A stretch of 7,076 bases of DNA from Pseudomonadota bacterium (GCA_023426855.1 JAEZBU010000374.1:1-7076), one strand, 5' to 3'. Shown: positions 1-6,765, counted from the first letter of the stretch. Notes: generated by a model not told the origin, from the letters alone. Numbers and translations: made by a program.

Positions 1-100
1 CTCGCAGTTTGGGTGCAACTTTCCGGCCCCTCTGCCCTCGCATTGCCACTTGAAGTGTGGATAATGCGCCCTCGCCGCGCCGGGTTACCGGTATGCTGAG
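1..100. other. Upstream region of the surA-like gene, no gene recognised
   Basis: The first 100 bases show no recognisable product. One + strand frame stays open from base 1 to a TGA at 97-99, but its roughly 32 codons do not resemble the aromatic-rich C-terminus of LptD, the usual upstream neighbour of surA. The other two + frames stop at 49-51 and 61-63. A GATAAT hexamer at 60-65 resembles a -10 box but has no partner at normal spacing. The region is most simply a leader or intergenic segment holding the operon promoter, which I cannot place. Confidence 0.4.
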
Positions 101-1468
101 ATGCTCGAATCGAGCGAACACGCGACACAGCGAAGAAGGATGAAGCGAGGTCCTCAGTTGCGACATCGATTTCACCATGGCCGCGCCTATTTGCTTCTGG
201 CCGCCGCATTGGCGTTTCCAGCGGCCGTTCATGCCCAGGGCAGCCAGACGCTGCCCGGTCTGATCGTGACGGTGCCGCCTGCTGGTGGCGAGGCGCCGCA
301 AGCGAAGCCCGTACCAAAAGCCGCGCCAAGCAAGGAAAAGAGCAAGGCGCGCGCAGCACCCGACAAGTCCAAGAGCAAATCAGCGTCGCTCAATACGCAA
401 GGCGCCGGTAAGGGCCGGGGCGCGACCCAATCGATTGCCGTGCTGGTCAACGATGACCCGATCACCGGTTACGAAATCGAGCAGCGCTCCCGCCTCATGG
501 CGCTGGGCGCCAACGTTGGCGAGCAGGCTCAGGCAAATTTCAAGCGCCTCATCCAGCAGGACAGCACGAACCAGCGTCTGCGCGCCATTCTGCAGGAAAC
601 GATTCAAGCCAACCCTGGAAAGTCGCGCGAACAGATTCTCGAGATCTTCGAGGGGCGCAAGCAACAGTACGCCCAGCAGCTCCAGCAGCAGGCCATGGCC
701 AACGCGAAATCAGCCATGCTGCCGACCTATCGCAAGGGCGCCCTGGAAGAGCTGATCGAAGAACGCCTCAAGCTCCAGGAGGCGCGTCGTACCAGCGTCA
801 CCGTTGACGATGCGCAGGTCGATGAAGTCATCAAGAATATCGCTGAGCGTAACAAGATGACGCCGCAGCAGTTCGCGCAGCATCTCAAGGGCATGGGTGC
901 CGACATCGAGGCTATGAAAGCCCGTTTCCGTGCGACGTTGTCGTGGAACCAGGTGGTGCGCCGGCGCTTTGCCGCGCAGGTCTCCGTCAATCAACTCGAA
1001 ATCGACAGGATGATTTCCTCCTCTTCCGGCAATTCGGGCGAGGACGACATCGAATTGACGTTGCACAAGATCACGCTGGCGGTTCCGGGGAAGCTGGACC
1101 AGAAGGTGATGGCCCGCAAACTCGATGAAGCCGAACGCATCAGACGCGCCTACAAGGGCTGCAATTCGTCGGCTGCGGTCGCCAAGGCCAACGAAGCCAA
1201 GTTCGATAATCTCGGAACGCGCAAACCAACCACCATACCGGAGCCGACTCGCAGCCTGCTCATCAACGCCAAGGACGGCGAGATGGTGCCGCCCAACATG
1301 TCGGCCCAGGGCGTCGAGTTGTATGCCGTTTGCAGCCGCAAGGTGACGAAGGCCGACGAGAAGAAGCGCGACGACATTGCCGCCGACCTGCAGCAGAAGG
1401 AATTCGAAGTGCTGGCCCGGCGCCATCTGAGGGATCTACGCCAGGACGCGCATATCGAGTATCGTTAG
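101..1468 (+). CDS. surA: SurA-type periplasmic chaperone / peptidyl-prolyl isomerase-like protein, enlarged
   Basis: Probable periplasmic chaperone for unfolded outer-membrane proteins. From this start, residues 1-45 form a signal peptide (basic 11-28, hydrophobic 30-42, likely cleavage VHA|Q at 45). Residues 46-110 are a Lys/Ala/Pro/Ser-rich linker. A SurA N-terminal domain follows, opening with VLVNDDPITGYEIEQRSRL (114-132) and resuming with LEELIEERLKLQEARR (215-230) to about 290. Residues 315-415 are a weak parvulin-like region. The protein ends in IEYR, as in related alphaproteobacterial proteins. Residues 135-210 are a Gln-rich, probably helical insert absent from the shorter (about 300 aa) homologues I recall. 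Cys354 and Cys411 could form a disulfide. Start choice is uncertain: ATG at 140 gives a more normal signal peptide, though GAAGAAGG there abuts the ATG; ATG 101 lacks a clear ribosome site. First gene of an operon with pdxA and rsmA. Family sure; isomerase activity unproven. Confidence 0.85.
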   Translation: MLESSEHATQRRRMKRGPQLRHRFHHGRAYLLLAAALAFPAAVHAQGSQTLPGLIVTVPPAGGEAPQAKPVPKAAPSKEKSKARAAPDKSKSKSASLNTQGAGKGRGATQSIAVLVNDDPITGYEIEQRSRLMALGANVGEQAQANFKRLIQQDSTNQRLRAILQETIQANPGKSREQILEIFEGRKQQYAQQLQQQAMANAKSAMLPTYRKGALEELIEERLKLQEARRTSVTVDDAQVDEVIKNIAERNKMTPQQFAQHLKGMGADIEAMKARFRATLSWNQVVRRRFAAQVSVNQLEIDRMISSSSGNSGEDDIELTLHKITLAVPGKLDQKVMARKLDEAERIRRAYKGCNSSAAVAKANEAKFDNLGTRKPTTIPEPTRSLLINAKDGEMVPPNMSAQGVELYAVCSRKVTKADEKKRDDIAADLQQKEFEVLARRHLRDLRQDAHIEYR

Positions 1469-1471
1469 GCG

Positions 1472-2542
1472 GTGACAGCATCGCCAGACAGCATAACCCG
1501 CGCAAAGCCGCCCCGGCTCGCCCTGACCATGGGCGATCCGGCGGGCATCGGGCTTGAGCTCGCGGTCAAGGTCTGGCTTGCCGCGCAGTCATCCGCTTCA
1601 GCGCCGCCCTATTCGCTCGTGCTGTATGCCGATCCGGATGCAGTTGCATCGACAGCAGCTAGCGTGGGCGTCGCCGATCCGGTTGCCGTGATCAGCGATC
1701 CTCACGCGGCGGCGGAGGCCTGGCCACATAAGTTGCCTGTCATCCCCGTGCCGCTCGCCAGGCCAGTCACACCCGGCCGGCCGGACACCGCTAACGCGGC
1801 GGCCGTGATCCGCTCGATCGAGCTGGCGACGGAGGCCGTCGTGCGTGGCGATGCAGCCGCGCTGGTGACCAACCCGATCGCCAAGCATGTTTTATACGGC
1901 GCCGGTTTCAGCCATCCCGGCCATACCGAGTTCCTGGCCGAGCTGGCCGCGCGCTTCGTCGGCGGTGGCCCTTGGCTGCCGGTGATGATGCTGGCGAGCG
2001 ATGAGCTGCGTGTGGTGCCACTCACCATCCATATCCCGCTGGCCGATGTCCCCGACGCCCTGACGCGCGAGCTGATCGTCGACACAACCCGCATCGTCGC
2101 GGCAAGTCTCATGCATGATTTCGGGCTCGGGCAACACCCGCGTATCGCCGTCGCCGGGCTCAATCCTCACGCCGGCGAAAGCGGCACCATCGGCACGGAA
2201 GACCAGCGCATCATAGAGCCGGCGATTGCAGCATTGCGCGAAGAGGGTCTGGCGGTGACCGGCCCACACTCGGCCGACACCCTGTTTCATGCCGCCGCGC
2301 GCGCCACCTACGACGCGGTGATCGCGATGTATCACGATCAGGCGCTGATCCCGATCAAGACACTGGCCTTCGACCGCGGCGTGAATGTCACGCTCGGCCT
2401 GCCCTTCGTGCGGACCTCCCCGGATCACGGCACCGCCTTCGACATTGCCGGCACCAACGCAGCCAACCCGACGTCGCTGCAGGAAGCCTTGCTGCTTGCT
2501 GCGCGGCTGGCGGCCAATCGCGCAACAGCGACATCCCAATGA
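1472..2542 (+). CDS. pdxA: 4-hydroxythreonine-4-phosphate dehydrogenase PdxA
   Basis: Cytoplasmic NAD-dependent enzyme of pyridoxal 5'-phosphate synthesis (DXP-dependent route). It oxidises 4-phosphohydroxy-L-threonine to a product that decarboxylates to 3-amino-1-hydroxyacetone phosphate, the PdxJ substrate. The 356 aa are slightly longer than E. coli PdxA (329). Visible motifs are MGDPAGIG (20-27), substrate-binding GHTE (150-153), LTIHIPL with metal-ligand His187, GLNPHAGE with His233, and AMYHDQ with His288, matching E. coli His166, His211 and His266 in order and near-equal spacing. LGLPFVRTSPDHGTAFDIAG (308-327) is the usual C-terminal block. The start is GTG, 3 nt after the surA stop; the first in-frame ATG (1529) lies inside the conserved MGDPAGIG motif, so initiation must be upstream. 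The residue after GIG is Leu28, where Pro is common. The end overlaps rsmA by 4 nt. Confidence 0.96.
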   Translation: MTASPDSITRAKPPRLALTMGDPAGIGLELAVKVWLAAQSSASAPPYSLVLYADPDAVASTAASVGVADPVAVISDPHAAAEAWPHKLPVIPVPLARPVTPGRPDTANAAAVIRSIELATEAVVRGDAAALVTNPIAKHVLYGAGFSHPGHTEFLAELAARFVGGGPWLPVMMLASDELRVVPLTIHIPLADVPDALTRELIVDTTRIVAASLMHDFGLGQHPRIAVAGLNPHAGESGTIGTEDQRIIEPAIAALREEGLAVTGPHSADTLFHAAARATYDAVIAMYHDQALIPIKTLAFDRGVNVTLGLPFVRTSPDHGTAFDIAGTNAANPTSLQEALLLAARLAANRATATSQ

Positions 2543-3441
2543 CCGCGCCAGACGCCGATATCGACAGTCCGAACCGCGCGCTCGATGGCCTGCCGCCGCT
2601 ACGCGAGGTCATCGCGCGGCTCGGCCTCTCCGCCAAGAAAAGCCTCGGCCAGAACTTCATCCTCGATCTCAACCTGACGCGGCGCATCGCGCGCACGACG
2701 GGCGATCTCGCAGGCCGCACCGTTGTCGAGATCGGCCCCGGCCCCGGCGGGCTGACGCGCGCGCTGCTGCACGAAAGCGCGGCGCGCGTGATCGCAGTTG
2801 AGCGCGACGATCGCTGTCTTCCAGCCCTGGAAGAGATTGCGGCGCGCTATCCAGGCCGTCTCGAAATTCACATGGGCGACGCGCTGGACGCCGATTGGGC
2901 CACCCTGCTCGGCCGTGACAGCGGCAAGGCCAGCATCATCGCCAACCTGCCCTATGGCGTCGCCACGCGGCTGCTGATCGGCTGGCTCGAAACTGAGTCT
3001 TGGCCGCCGTGGTTCGACCGTATGGCGCTGATGTTCCAGCGCGAAGTCGCCGAACGCATCGTTGCCGAACCCGGCACCAAGGCTTACGGCCGCCTCGCCG
3101 TGATTTCGCAATGGCGGTGTGAAGCCCGCATCGCCATGACACTGAAACCGGAAGCTTTCACGCCACCGCCAAAGGTTGCATCTGCTGTCGTTGAGTTCGT
3201 GCCCCGCGGTTCGCCCTCGCCGCCATGCAGCGTGAAGGTACTGGGCGAGGTCACGGCGGCAGCCTTCGGCCAGCGCCGCAAGATGCTGCGCGCCAGCCTG
3301 AAGAGCCTGACAGCCGACGCGGGATCCCTGCTGACCGAGGCGGGGCTTGCCTCCGATATGCGCGGCGAACAGCTCACGGTCGAAGATTTCGCGCGCCTGG
3401 CGATGATCCTGCAGGCGCGACGTCAGGCTAACCGGACGTAG
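2539..3441 (+). CDS. rsmA: 16S rRNA (adenine1518-N6/adenine1519-N6)-dimethyltransferase RsmA (KsgA)
   Basis: Cytoplasmic S-adenosylmethionine-dependent enzyme that dimethylates the two adjacent adenines in the 3'-terminal hairpin of 16S rRNA late in 30S assembly. Its loss typically gives kasugamycin resistance. The 300 aa are longer than E. coli KsgA (273), mainly through an N-terminal extension of about 20 residues. Visible: KKSLGQNF (33-40), motif I VEIGPGPGGLT (63-73), acidic VERD around Glu89, GDAL with Asp114, catalytic motif IV NLPYG (136-140), the FTPPPKV signature (207-213), and the C-terminal QRRKMLRASLK segment (245-255). The ATG overlaps the pdxA TGA as ATGA, so it is probably translationally coupled. 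Its last 19 bp overlap the end of the convergent lactonase gene, and no + strand terminator is visible. Confidence 0.97.
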   Translation: MTAPDADIDSPNRALDGLPPLREVIARLGLSAKKSLGQNFILDLNLTRRIARTTGDLAGRTVVEIGPGPGGLTRALLHESAARVIAVERDDRCLPALEEIAARYPGRLEIHMGDALDADWATLLGRDSGKASIIANLPYGVATRLLIGWLETESWPPWFDRMALMFQREVAERIVAEPGTKAYGRLAVISQWRCEARIAMTLKPEAFTPPPKVASAVVEFVPRGSPSPPCSVKVLGEVTAAAFGQRRKMLRASLKSLTADAGSLLTEAGLASDMRGEQLTVEDFARLAMILQARRQANRT

Positions 3442-4313
3442 GGCTCCGGCACGCCGCGCACGCGACGGCGCAGCTTATGCAGCGCGCCGGCTTGGGGTTC
3501 ATTCGCCAAAGTCTCGGCACTCAGGTTCTGGCGCGCCGACGTCACGATCATCTCGCTCAAGTCATCGCCGATGAATGCCGGACAGGTCGGCTGGCTGACT
3601 GCCAAAGCGCAGCGATCGACAAGCGCGCCATCCGGATGCCACACATGCACGGCGGACGCGCCCCAGGCCGCCGTCCAAATCCGGCCATCGGCATCGACCA
3701 CGGCGCCATCGGGCTCGCCCTCCCCTTCCCCGAAACGCTTGAACACGACCGGATCTCCGACCGGCAAGCCGGTTTGCGGATCAGTCGCCACCCGCCAGAT
3801 CGTAAACTTGGCGGAATCGGCGAAGTACGCCGCCTCACCGCCCGGCGCGAAGCAGATCGCGTTGCCGATGGTGACCTTGTCGAACAGCAACCGCAGCTCG
3901 CCCGCATGGAACCACCAGATGGCGCCGGCCTCGGCTTCCGCGTTCTTGCCCATGCTGCTGATCCAGAATGCGCCGGATGGATGCACCCGCGCATCGTTGG
4001 AGCGGATATGCGCGTGCGCTTCGACAAACGGATGCAAAGGCAGCACGTCGCGGGTATCCAGGTTGACCAGCCGCAGGTCCTGCTCCGTCGCCACCAGAAC
4101 CGTGCGCTCATCCACCAGCGCCGCGGCGGACGCCATCACGTCGAACTGATGCTCGCGTGAGGTGCCACCCTCGATACTGCGCTCGAACATCCGCCGATTG
4201 GGAATATCGAACCACAGCACGCTGCGGCGATCCGGATGCCAGATCGGCCCTTCACCCAGCTCGTTGGCAGCGTCATGCCAGAGATCCGCATCGGTGACCG
4301 GCGTTTGCACCAT
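3423..4313 (-). CDS. SMP-30/gluconolactonase/LRE family sugar lactonase
   Basis: A member of the SMP-30/regucalcin/gluconolactonase family (six-bladed beta-propeller, divalent-metal dependent), which hydrolyses aldonolactones to aldonic acids. No signal peptide is visible, so it is probably cytoplasmic. The 296 aa are full length. Motifs: LGEGPIW with Glu21, IRSNDARVHPSG (103-114, the family's RxND substrate loop), IGNAICFAP with Asn151 (in place of the commoner SNG), and EPDGAVVDADGRIW (200-213) with Asp202. Glu21, Asn151 and Asp202 match the three protein metal ligands of human SMP-30 (Glu18, Asn154, Asp204). A purine-rich ribosome site, GGAGAG, lies inside the last codons of the upstream epimerase gene, 8 nt before the ATG. 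The two genes are 3 nt apart and form one transcription unit. The sugar cannot be told from sequence; glucono-, galactono- and arabinono-lactones are all possible. Confidence 0.9.
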   Translation of the reverse strand: MVQTPVTDADLWHDAANELGEGPIWHPDRRSVLWFDIPNRRMFERSIEGGTSREHQFDVMASAAALVDERTVLVATEQDLRLVNLDTRDVLPLHPFVEAHAHIRSNDARVHPSGAFWISSMGKNAEAEAGAIWWFHAGELRLLFDKVTIGNAICFAPGGEAAYFADSAKFTIWRVATDPQTGLPVGDPVVFKRFGEGEGEPDGAVVDADGRIWTAAWGASAVHVWHPDGALVDRCALAVSQPTCPAFIGDDLSEMIVTSARQNLSAETLANEPQAGALHKLRRRVRGVPEPYVRLA

Positions 4314-4316
4314 CCC

Positions 4317-5369
4317 TTAAGCTCTCCCTCCAATGCTGAACCTGTATTCGGTGAGTTGCCGATACGTATCGCCCGGACGCAGCACGGCGTTGGTGAAACC
4401 TGGCTGATTGGGCGAATTGGGAAACCTCTGCGGCTCCAGGCACAATCCCGCGAAAGCACCGAATTGGCGCCCGCCCGTACCGGCCACGGGCACCGCGACC
4501 TTGCCGCCGTCGTAGAACTGGACACCCGGTTCGGCCGACCAGACCTCCAGCGCCAGCGCACCGTCCGGCGCTTCGACGCGCGCCATCCGGCGGGGCGTAT
4601 CACTTTCCACCAGACCGGCAACGAACGTGTGATCGTAGCGTGTCACCGGCTGGCCCGCCGGCTGAACCTGGCGCATGTGGCGGAAATCGAACGGGCTATC
4701 CGCCACGGGACGGATCTCACCGGTCGGGATCAGATCTGCATCGACCGGCAGATAGCGGTCGCAGAAGAGCTGCACGCGATGATCGCGGATATCGCCCTGG
4801 CCGGCGAGATTGAAGTAGCTGTGCGCGGCCAGATTGACGATCGTTGGTGCGTCAGAGGTCGCCACCAGCTCGATTGCAAGCGTTAGCGGCGCGACGAGAC
4901 GATAGGTGCAGTGGGCGGTCAAACGGCCGGGATATCCCTCATCGCCATCCGGCGAGACCAGCCCCAGCCGCACCATATCGTCCGTCACCTCCTCGACCGT
5001 CCAGCCACGCTTGCCGAACCCGCGCGCCCCGCCATGCAGACTAGTCCGACCGTTCTCGTTACGGGTGAGCTGATAGCTGCGACCATCAAGCGAGAACACG
5101 CCATCCCGAATGCGGTTGGCAAAGCGCCCGGCAATCGCGCCGAAATGCGGCGAGTAACGGACGTAATCATCCAGACTTTCCAGGCCCAGTGTCACCGGGC
5201 GCGGGCCATCGGTTGTATCAACGATCAAATGCTGGATCACCGAACCGTAGGACAGCACGGCCAGCCGCAATCCTTGGCCGGCCAGCACGACGCGTTCGAC
5301 CTCGCTTCCGTCGCCCAAGCGCCCGAACGCTGATCGCCCGATCGTTTGCAGATCGTTCCTGGCCGCCAT
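4317..5369 (-). CDS. Aldose 1-epimerase (mutarotase), GalM family
   Basis: Interconverts alpha and beta anomers of aldoses such as glucose or galactose; cytoplasmic, since no signal peptide is seen. The 350 aa match the GalM family length. Motifs: AGRFANRI (80-87), SLHGG (110-114), NLAAHSYFNLAG (179-190) with predicted general acid His183, RYDHTF with Asp246, and LCLEPQRFPNSPNQPGF (309-325) with predicted base Glu312. The usual TN before the catalytic His is AA here (181-182), a tolerated variation I think, since both catalytic residues and the YFNL block are intact. The start is well supported: AGGAGG (complement of 5375-5380) lies 5 nt upstream of the ATG. It is the first gene of a two-gene operon with the lactonase, which suggests sugar oxidation rather than a Leloir galactose pathway, as no galK, galT or galE is present. 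Called galM-like by family only. Confidence 0.94.
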   Translation of the reverse strand: MAARNDLQTIGRSAFGRLGDGSEVERVVLAGQGLRLAVLSYGSVIQHLIVDTTDGPRPVTLGLESLDDYVRYSPHFGAIAGRFANRIRDGVFSLDGRSYQLTRNENGRTSLHGGARGFGKRGWTVEEVTDDMVRLGLVSPDGDEGYPGRLTAHCTYRLVAPLTLAIELVATSDAPTIVNLAAHSYFNLAGQGDIRDHRVQLFCDRYLPVDADLIPTGEIRPVADSPFDFRHMRQVQPAGQPVTRYDHTFVAGLVESDTPRRMARVEAPDGALALEVWSAEPGVQFYDGGKVAVPVAGTGGRQFGAFAGLCLEPQRFPNSPNQPGFTNAVLRPGDTYRQLTEYRFSIGGRA

Positions 5370-5492
5370 GCTCGCCTCCTGGTCGCAAGCCGCACCCGCG
5401 ACGGACTGCGTCGCCCATCATCGGATGGATGAGGAACACCAATCCCATCGCCGCGTTGCGCAAGCACAGCTACCTCATAAGGGCGATCCGCC
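5370..5492. promoter_or_regulatory. Divergent intergenic region between the epimerase operon and a secreted-protein gene
   Basis: These 123 bp separate divergently read genes and must hold the epimerase-lactonase promoter (- strand) and probably that of the 5493 gene (+ strand). Visible elements are the strong AGGAGG ribosome site for the epimerase (complement of 5375-5380), an 8-bp palindrome TTGCGCAA at 5456-5463, and AAGGG about 9 nt before the + strand ATG. No -35/-10 pair of good quality is visible on either strand, so promoter positions are not called. Confidence 0.4.
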
Positions 5493-6089
5493 ATGCGACC
5501 AACAGTATTAGCCGCGACCTGCCTCGTCCTGGCATTTGGGAGCCCGCCTGCGCAAAGCCAAACAACCCCGGGCAGCGCGCCATCGACAGGTCCCGCGTCT
5601 GGATCTTCGGGAACCACACGTTCAACCGGAACCAGTCCGGATGCCAGGGCCCGCCCGACGCAACGCGGACTGCCCTCCAGCCTCGGACTACCAGGCGATG
5701 CAGGTGGCAGGCCCAGAGAGATGGACCAATTCGCGCCACCCAATATCCGCCAGCAGCGCCAATTCCGAGGCAATCCGTCCGATCGTCGGCTGCTTGGCCG
5801 CGACGACGCGGGACCGGGACGCGCGGTCGATCGCTATCCCGCCTCCCGATTGCTGCCGAGCCGCCCCGGCAGCCCGGAGGAAAGCGACCGGAACCGCGTT
5901 CGCCCGCCCGGTCTCCCGGAAGGAGCCAGCCGATCGGCCAGCGATCGCGAATCCCTTCGGCGGCGGAGCGGCGCGGACTATTCAGTGCGCGAGTGCGAGC
6001 AGATCTATGACTCAGGCACCGGCATGACCAGGCAAGCCTGGGCGGCAAGCTGCCGCCGCGTCGGCGAACGCAATGACCGAATGAGGTAG
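5493..6089 (+). CDS. Hypothetical secreted Pro/Arg/Ser-rich protein with C-terminal two-Cys motif
   Basis: I do not recognise a named family. The 198-aa product begins with a signal peptide (hydrophobic about 4-16, likely cleavage AQS|Q at 22), so it is probably periplasmic or exported. Residues 23-160 are low complexity, rich in Gly/Ser/Thr/Pro first and Arg/Pro/Asp later, and probably disordered. Residues 165-195 form a compact segment containing ECEQIYDSGTGMTRQAWAAS with Cys168 and Cys187. It resembles a short motif (CxxLYDPGTxMTRxxWxxxC) I recall from small alphaproteobacterial hypothetical proteins; a disulfide is plausible. AAGGG sits about 9 nt before the ATG. Overlapping longer frames on both strands lack any such features, so this frame is preferred. 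Alone on its strand, divergent from the epimerase operon. Confidence 0.7.
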   Translation: MRPTVLAATCLVLAFGSPPAQSQTTPGSAPSTGPASGSSGTTRSTGTSPDARARPTQRGLPSSLGLPGDAGGRPREMDQFAPPNIRQQRQFRGNPSDRRLLGRDDAGPGRAVDRYPASRLLPSRPGSPEESDRNRVRPPGLPEGASRSASDRESLRRRSGADYSVRECEQIYDSGTGMTRQAWAASCRRVGERNDRMR

Positions 6090-6110
6090 CGATCGCAATG
6101 ACCGTCCAGC

Positions 6111-6137
6111 AAAAGCAAAGGGGCCCAGTGGGCCCCT
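6111..6137 (-). terminator. Rho-independent terminator of the 115-aa secreted protein gene
   Basis: On the minus strand a perfect 8-bp stem, AGGGGCCC/GGGCCCCT with a 3-nt loop (6119-6137), is followed by the T-rich tail TTGCTTTT (6111-6118). It starts 25 nt beyond the stop codon of the 6163-6510 gene. On the + strand the hairpin is followed by CAAAACAACG, with no U-tract, so it is not an obvious terminator for the 5493-6089 gene. Confidence 0.85.
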
Positions 6138-6162
6138 CAAAACAACGACGACATATCGGCGA

Positions 6163-6510
6163 TCAGAAGCGATGCTTGACCGAACCGCGGATCGCCAGAT
6201 CGTCTGCAGGATCGGACGGCGTTGCAGGCTGTTGCCGCGTCTCAGTCGCGCCGTACAGCAGCTCCAATCCAAAATCCATCTTCGGCAGCACCCCCAGGCG
6301 GCCAAGGCCTGGAATACGCACTTCCGTGCCCGGCTGCGATTGTGTCGTCTCCGACAACGATAGGTTGGCGCCGAGATTATCACTCTGCACCGGCGCTGCT
6401 GCACCGGATTCAGCGGGGGCCTTGGCGCCCTGCTGAACGTCAAATGCCATCGCTGTGCCGCTGGCAAGCGCCAGAAGGGCGCCGATGGCCAGAATACGAA
6501 CCCTCTTCAT
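6163..6510 (-). CDS. Small secreted protein with outer-membrane-like C-terminal beta-hairpin, function unknown
   Basis: 115 aa, not a family I can name. Residues 1-22 are a clear signal peptide (MKRVR, hydrophobic 6-18, cleavage AMA|FD). Residues 25-65 are Ala/Gln/Ser-rich and probably flexible. The C-terminal third reads as two amphipathic strands, KMDFGLELLYG (77-87) and LAIRGSVKHRF (105-115), joined by a Gln/Pro/Asp-rich loop. The second alternates L/I/G/V/H/F with polar residues and ends in Phe, like the beta-signal of outer-membrane barrels. The mature length (93 aa) is too short for an ordinary barrel with this much linker, so it may oligomerise, be peripheral, or be a remnant. The start is supported by GGAG 6 nt upstream of the ATG, and a strong terminator follows the stop. 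It is probably monocistronic. Confidence 0.75.
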   Translation of the reverse strand: MKRVRILAIGALLALASGTAMAFDVQQGAKAPAESGAAAPVQSDNLGANLSLSETTQSQPGTEVRIPGLGRLGVLPKMDFGLELLYGATETRQQPATPSDPADDLAIRGSVKHRF

Positions 6511-6640
6511 ACGGGACTCCGCAGGTCCAAATCACGCACGCGTCTGAGCGGAAAGTGGTCCGTCTGGCGCGCGAGTGCAAGCATGAACCACCAACTATGA
6601 AAGACTTGTGTACGTTTGTGCCAGGGAGTGTTGTCTCGGC

Positions 6641-6650
6641 GCAATATTGC
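6641..6650. promoter_or_regulatory. 10-bp perfect palindrome GCAATATTGC
   Basis: A perfect palindrome lies about 130 bp upstream of the ATG of the small secreted protein gene (6508-6510, minus strand). It could be an operator half-site pair, but a 10-bp palindrome can occur by chance and no matching copy is seen elsewhere in the window. Confidence 0.2.
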
Positions 6651-6707
6651 TCTGCAGCAACGCTCCTGACTTCGCTTAAGATGCCGCAACAACGTCGAAA
6701 GTTGGAC

Positions 6708-6731
6708 CAGCTTGCAGACGACCCCAAGCTG
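6708..6731. repeat. 7-bp inverted repeat CAGCTTG/CAAGCTG with 10-bp spacer
   Basis: The arms lie at 6708-6714 and 6725-6731, with centres 17 bp apart. The geometry would suit a dimeric regulator or a weak hairpin. No U-tract follows on either strand, so it is not a terminator. Function unknown. Confidence 0.25.
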
Positions 6732-6765
6732 TGCCCGCTGCGCCACACCAATTTCAACAACCGAT

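Noticed and set aside
43..65. Possible promoter TTGCCA ... GATAAT upstream of the surA-like gene
   Set aside because: The spacer is only 11 bp, too short for a sigma-70 type promoter, and no other good -35 lies at normal distance.
710..1426. 238-codon minus-strand open frame
   Set aside because: Antisense shadow of the surA-like gene, with no recognisable domain.
3477..4160. 227-codon + strand open frame
   Set aside because: Antisense to the lactonase gene, whose catalytic motifs are all intact; composition is shadow-like.
5493..5525. Lipoprotein signal around Cys10 of the 198-aa secreted protein
   Set aside because: Thr precedes the Cys and the hydrophobic stretch continues after it, so there is no valid lipobox; ordinary signal peptidase cleavage at AQS|Q fits better.
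5189..6010. 273-codon + strand open frame
   Set aside because: It runs through the start region of the epimerase gene in antisense and overlaps the 198-aa secreted-protein frame. It has no signal peptide or domain and a Pro/Arg-rich composition typical of GC-rich shadow frames.
5470..6048. 192-codon minus-strand open frame opposite the 198-aa secreted protein
   Set aside because: Rich in Arg/Trp/Gly with no motif; the opposite frame has a signal peptide and a compact C-terminal Cys motif.
6111..6137. Bidirectional terminator also serving the 198-aa gene
   Set aside because: On the + strand the stem is followed by CAAAACAACG, without a U-tract.
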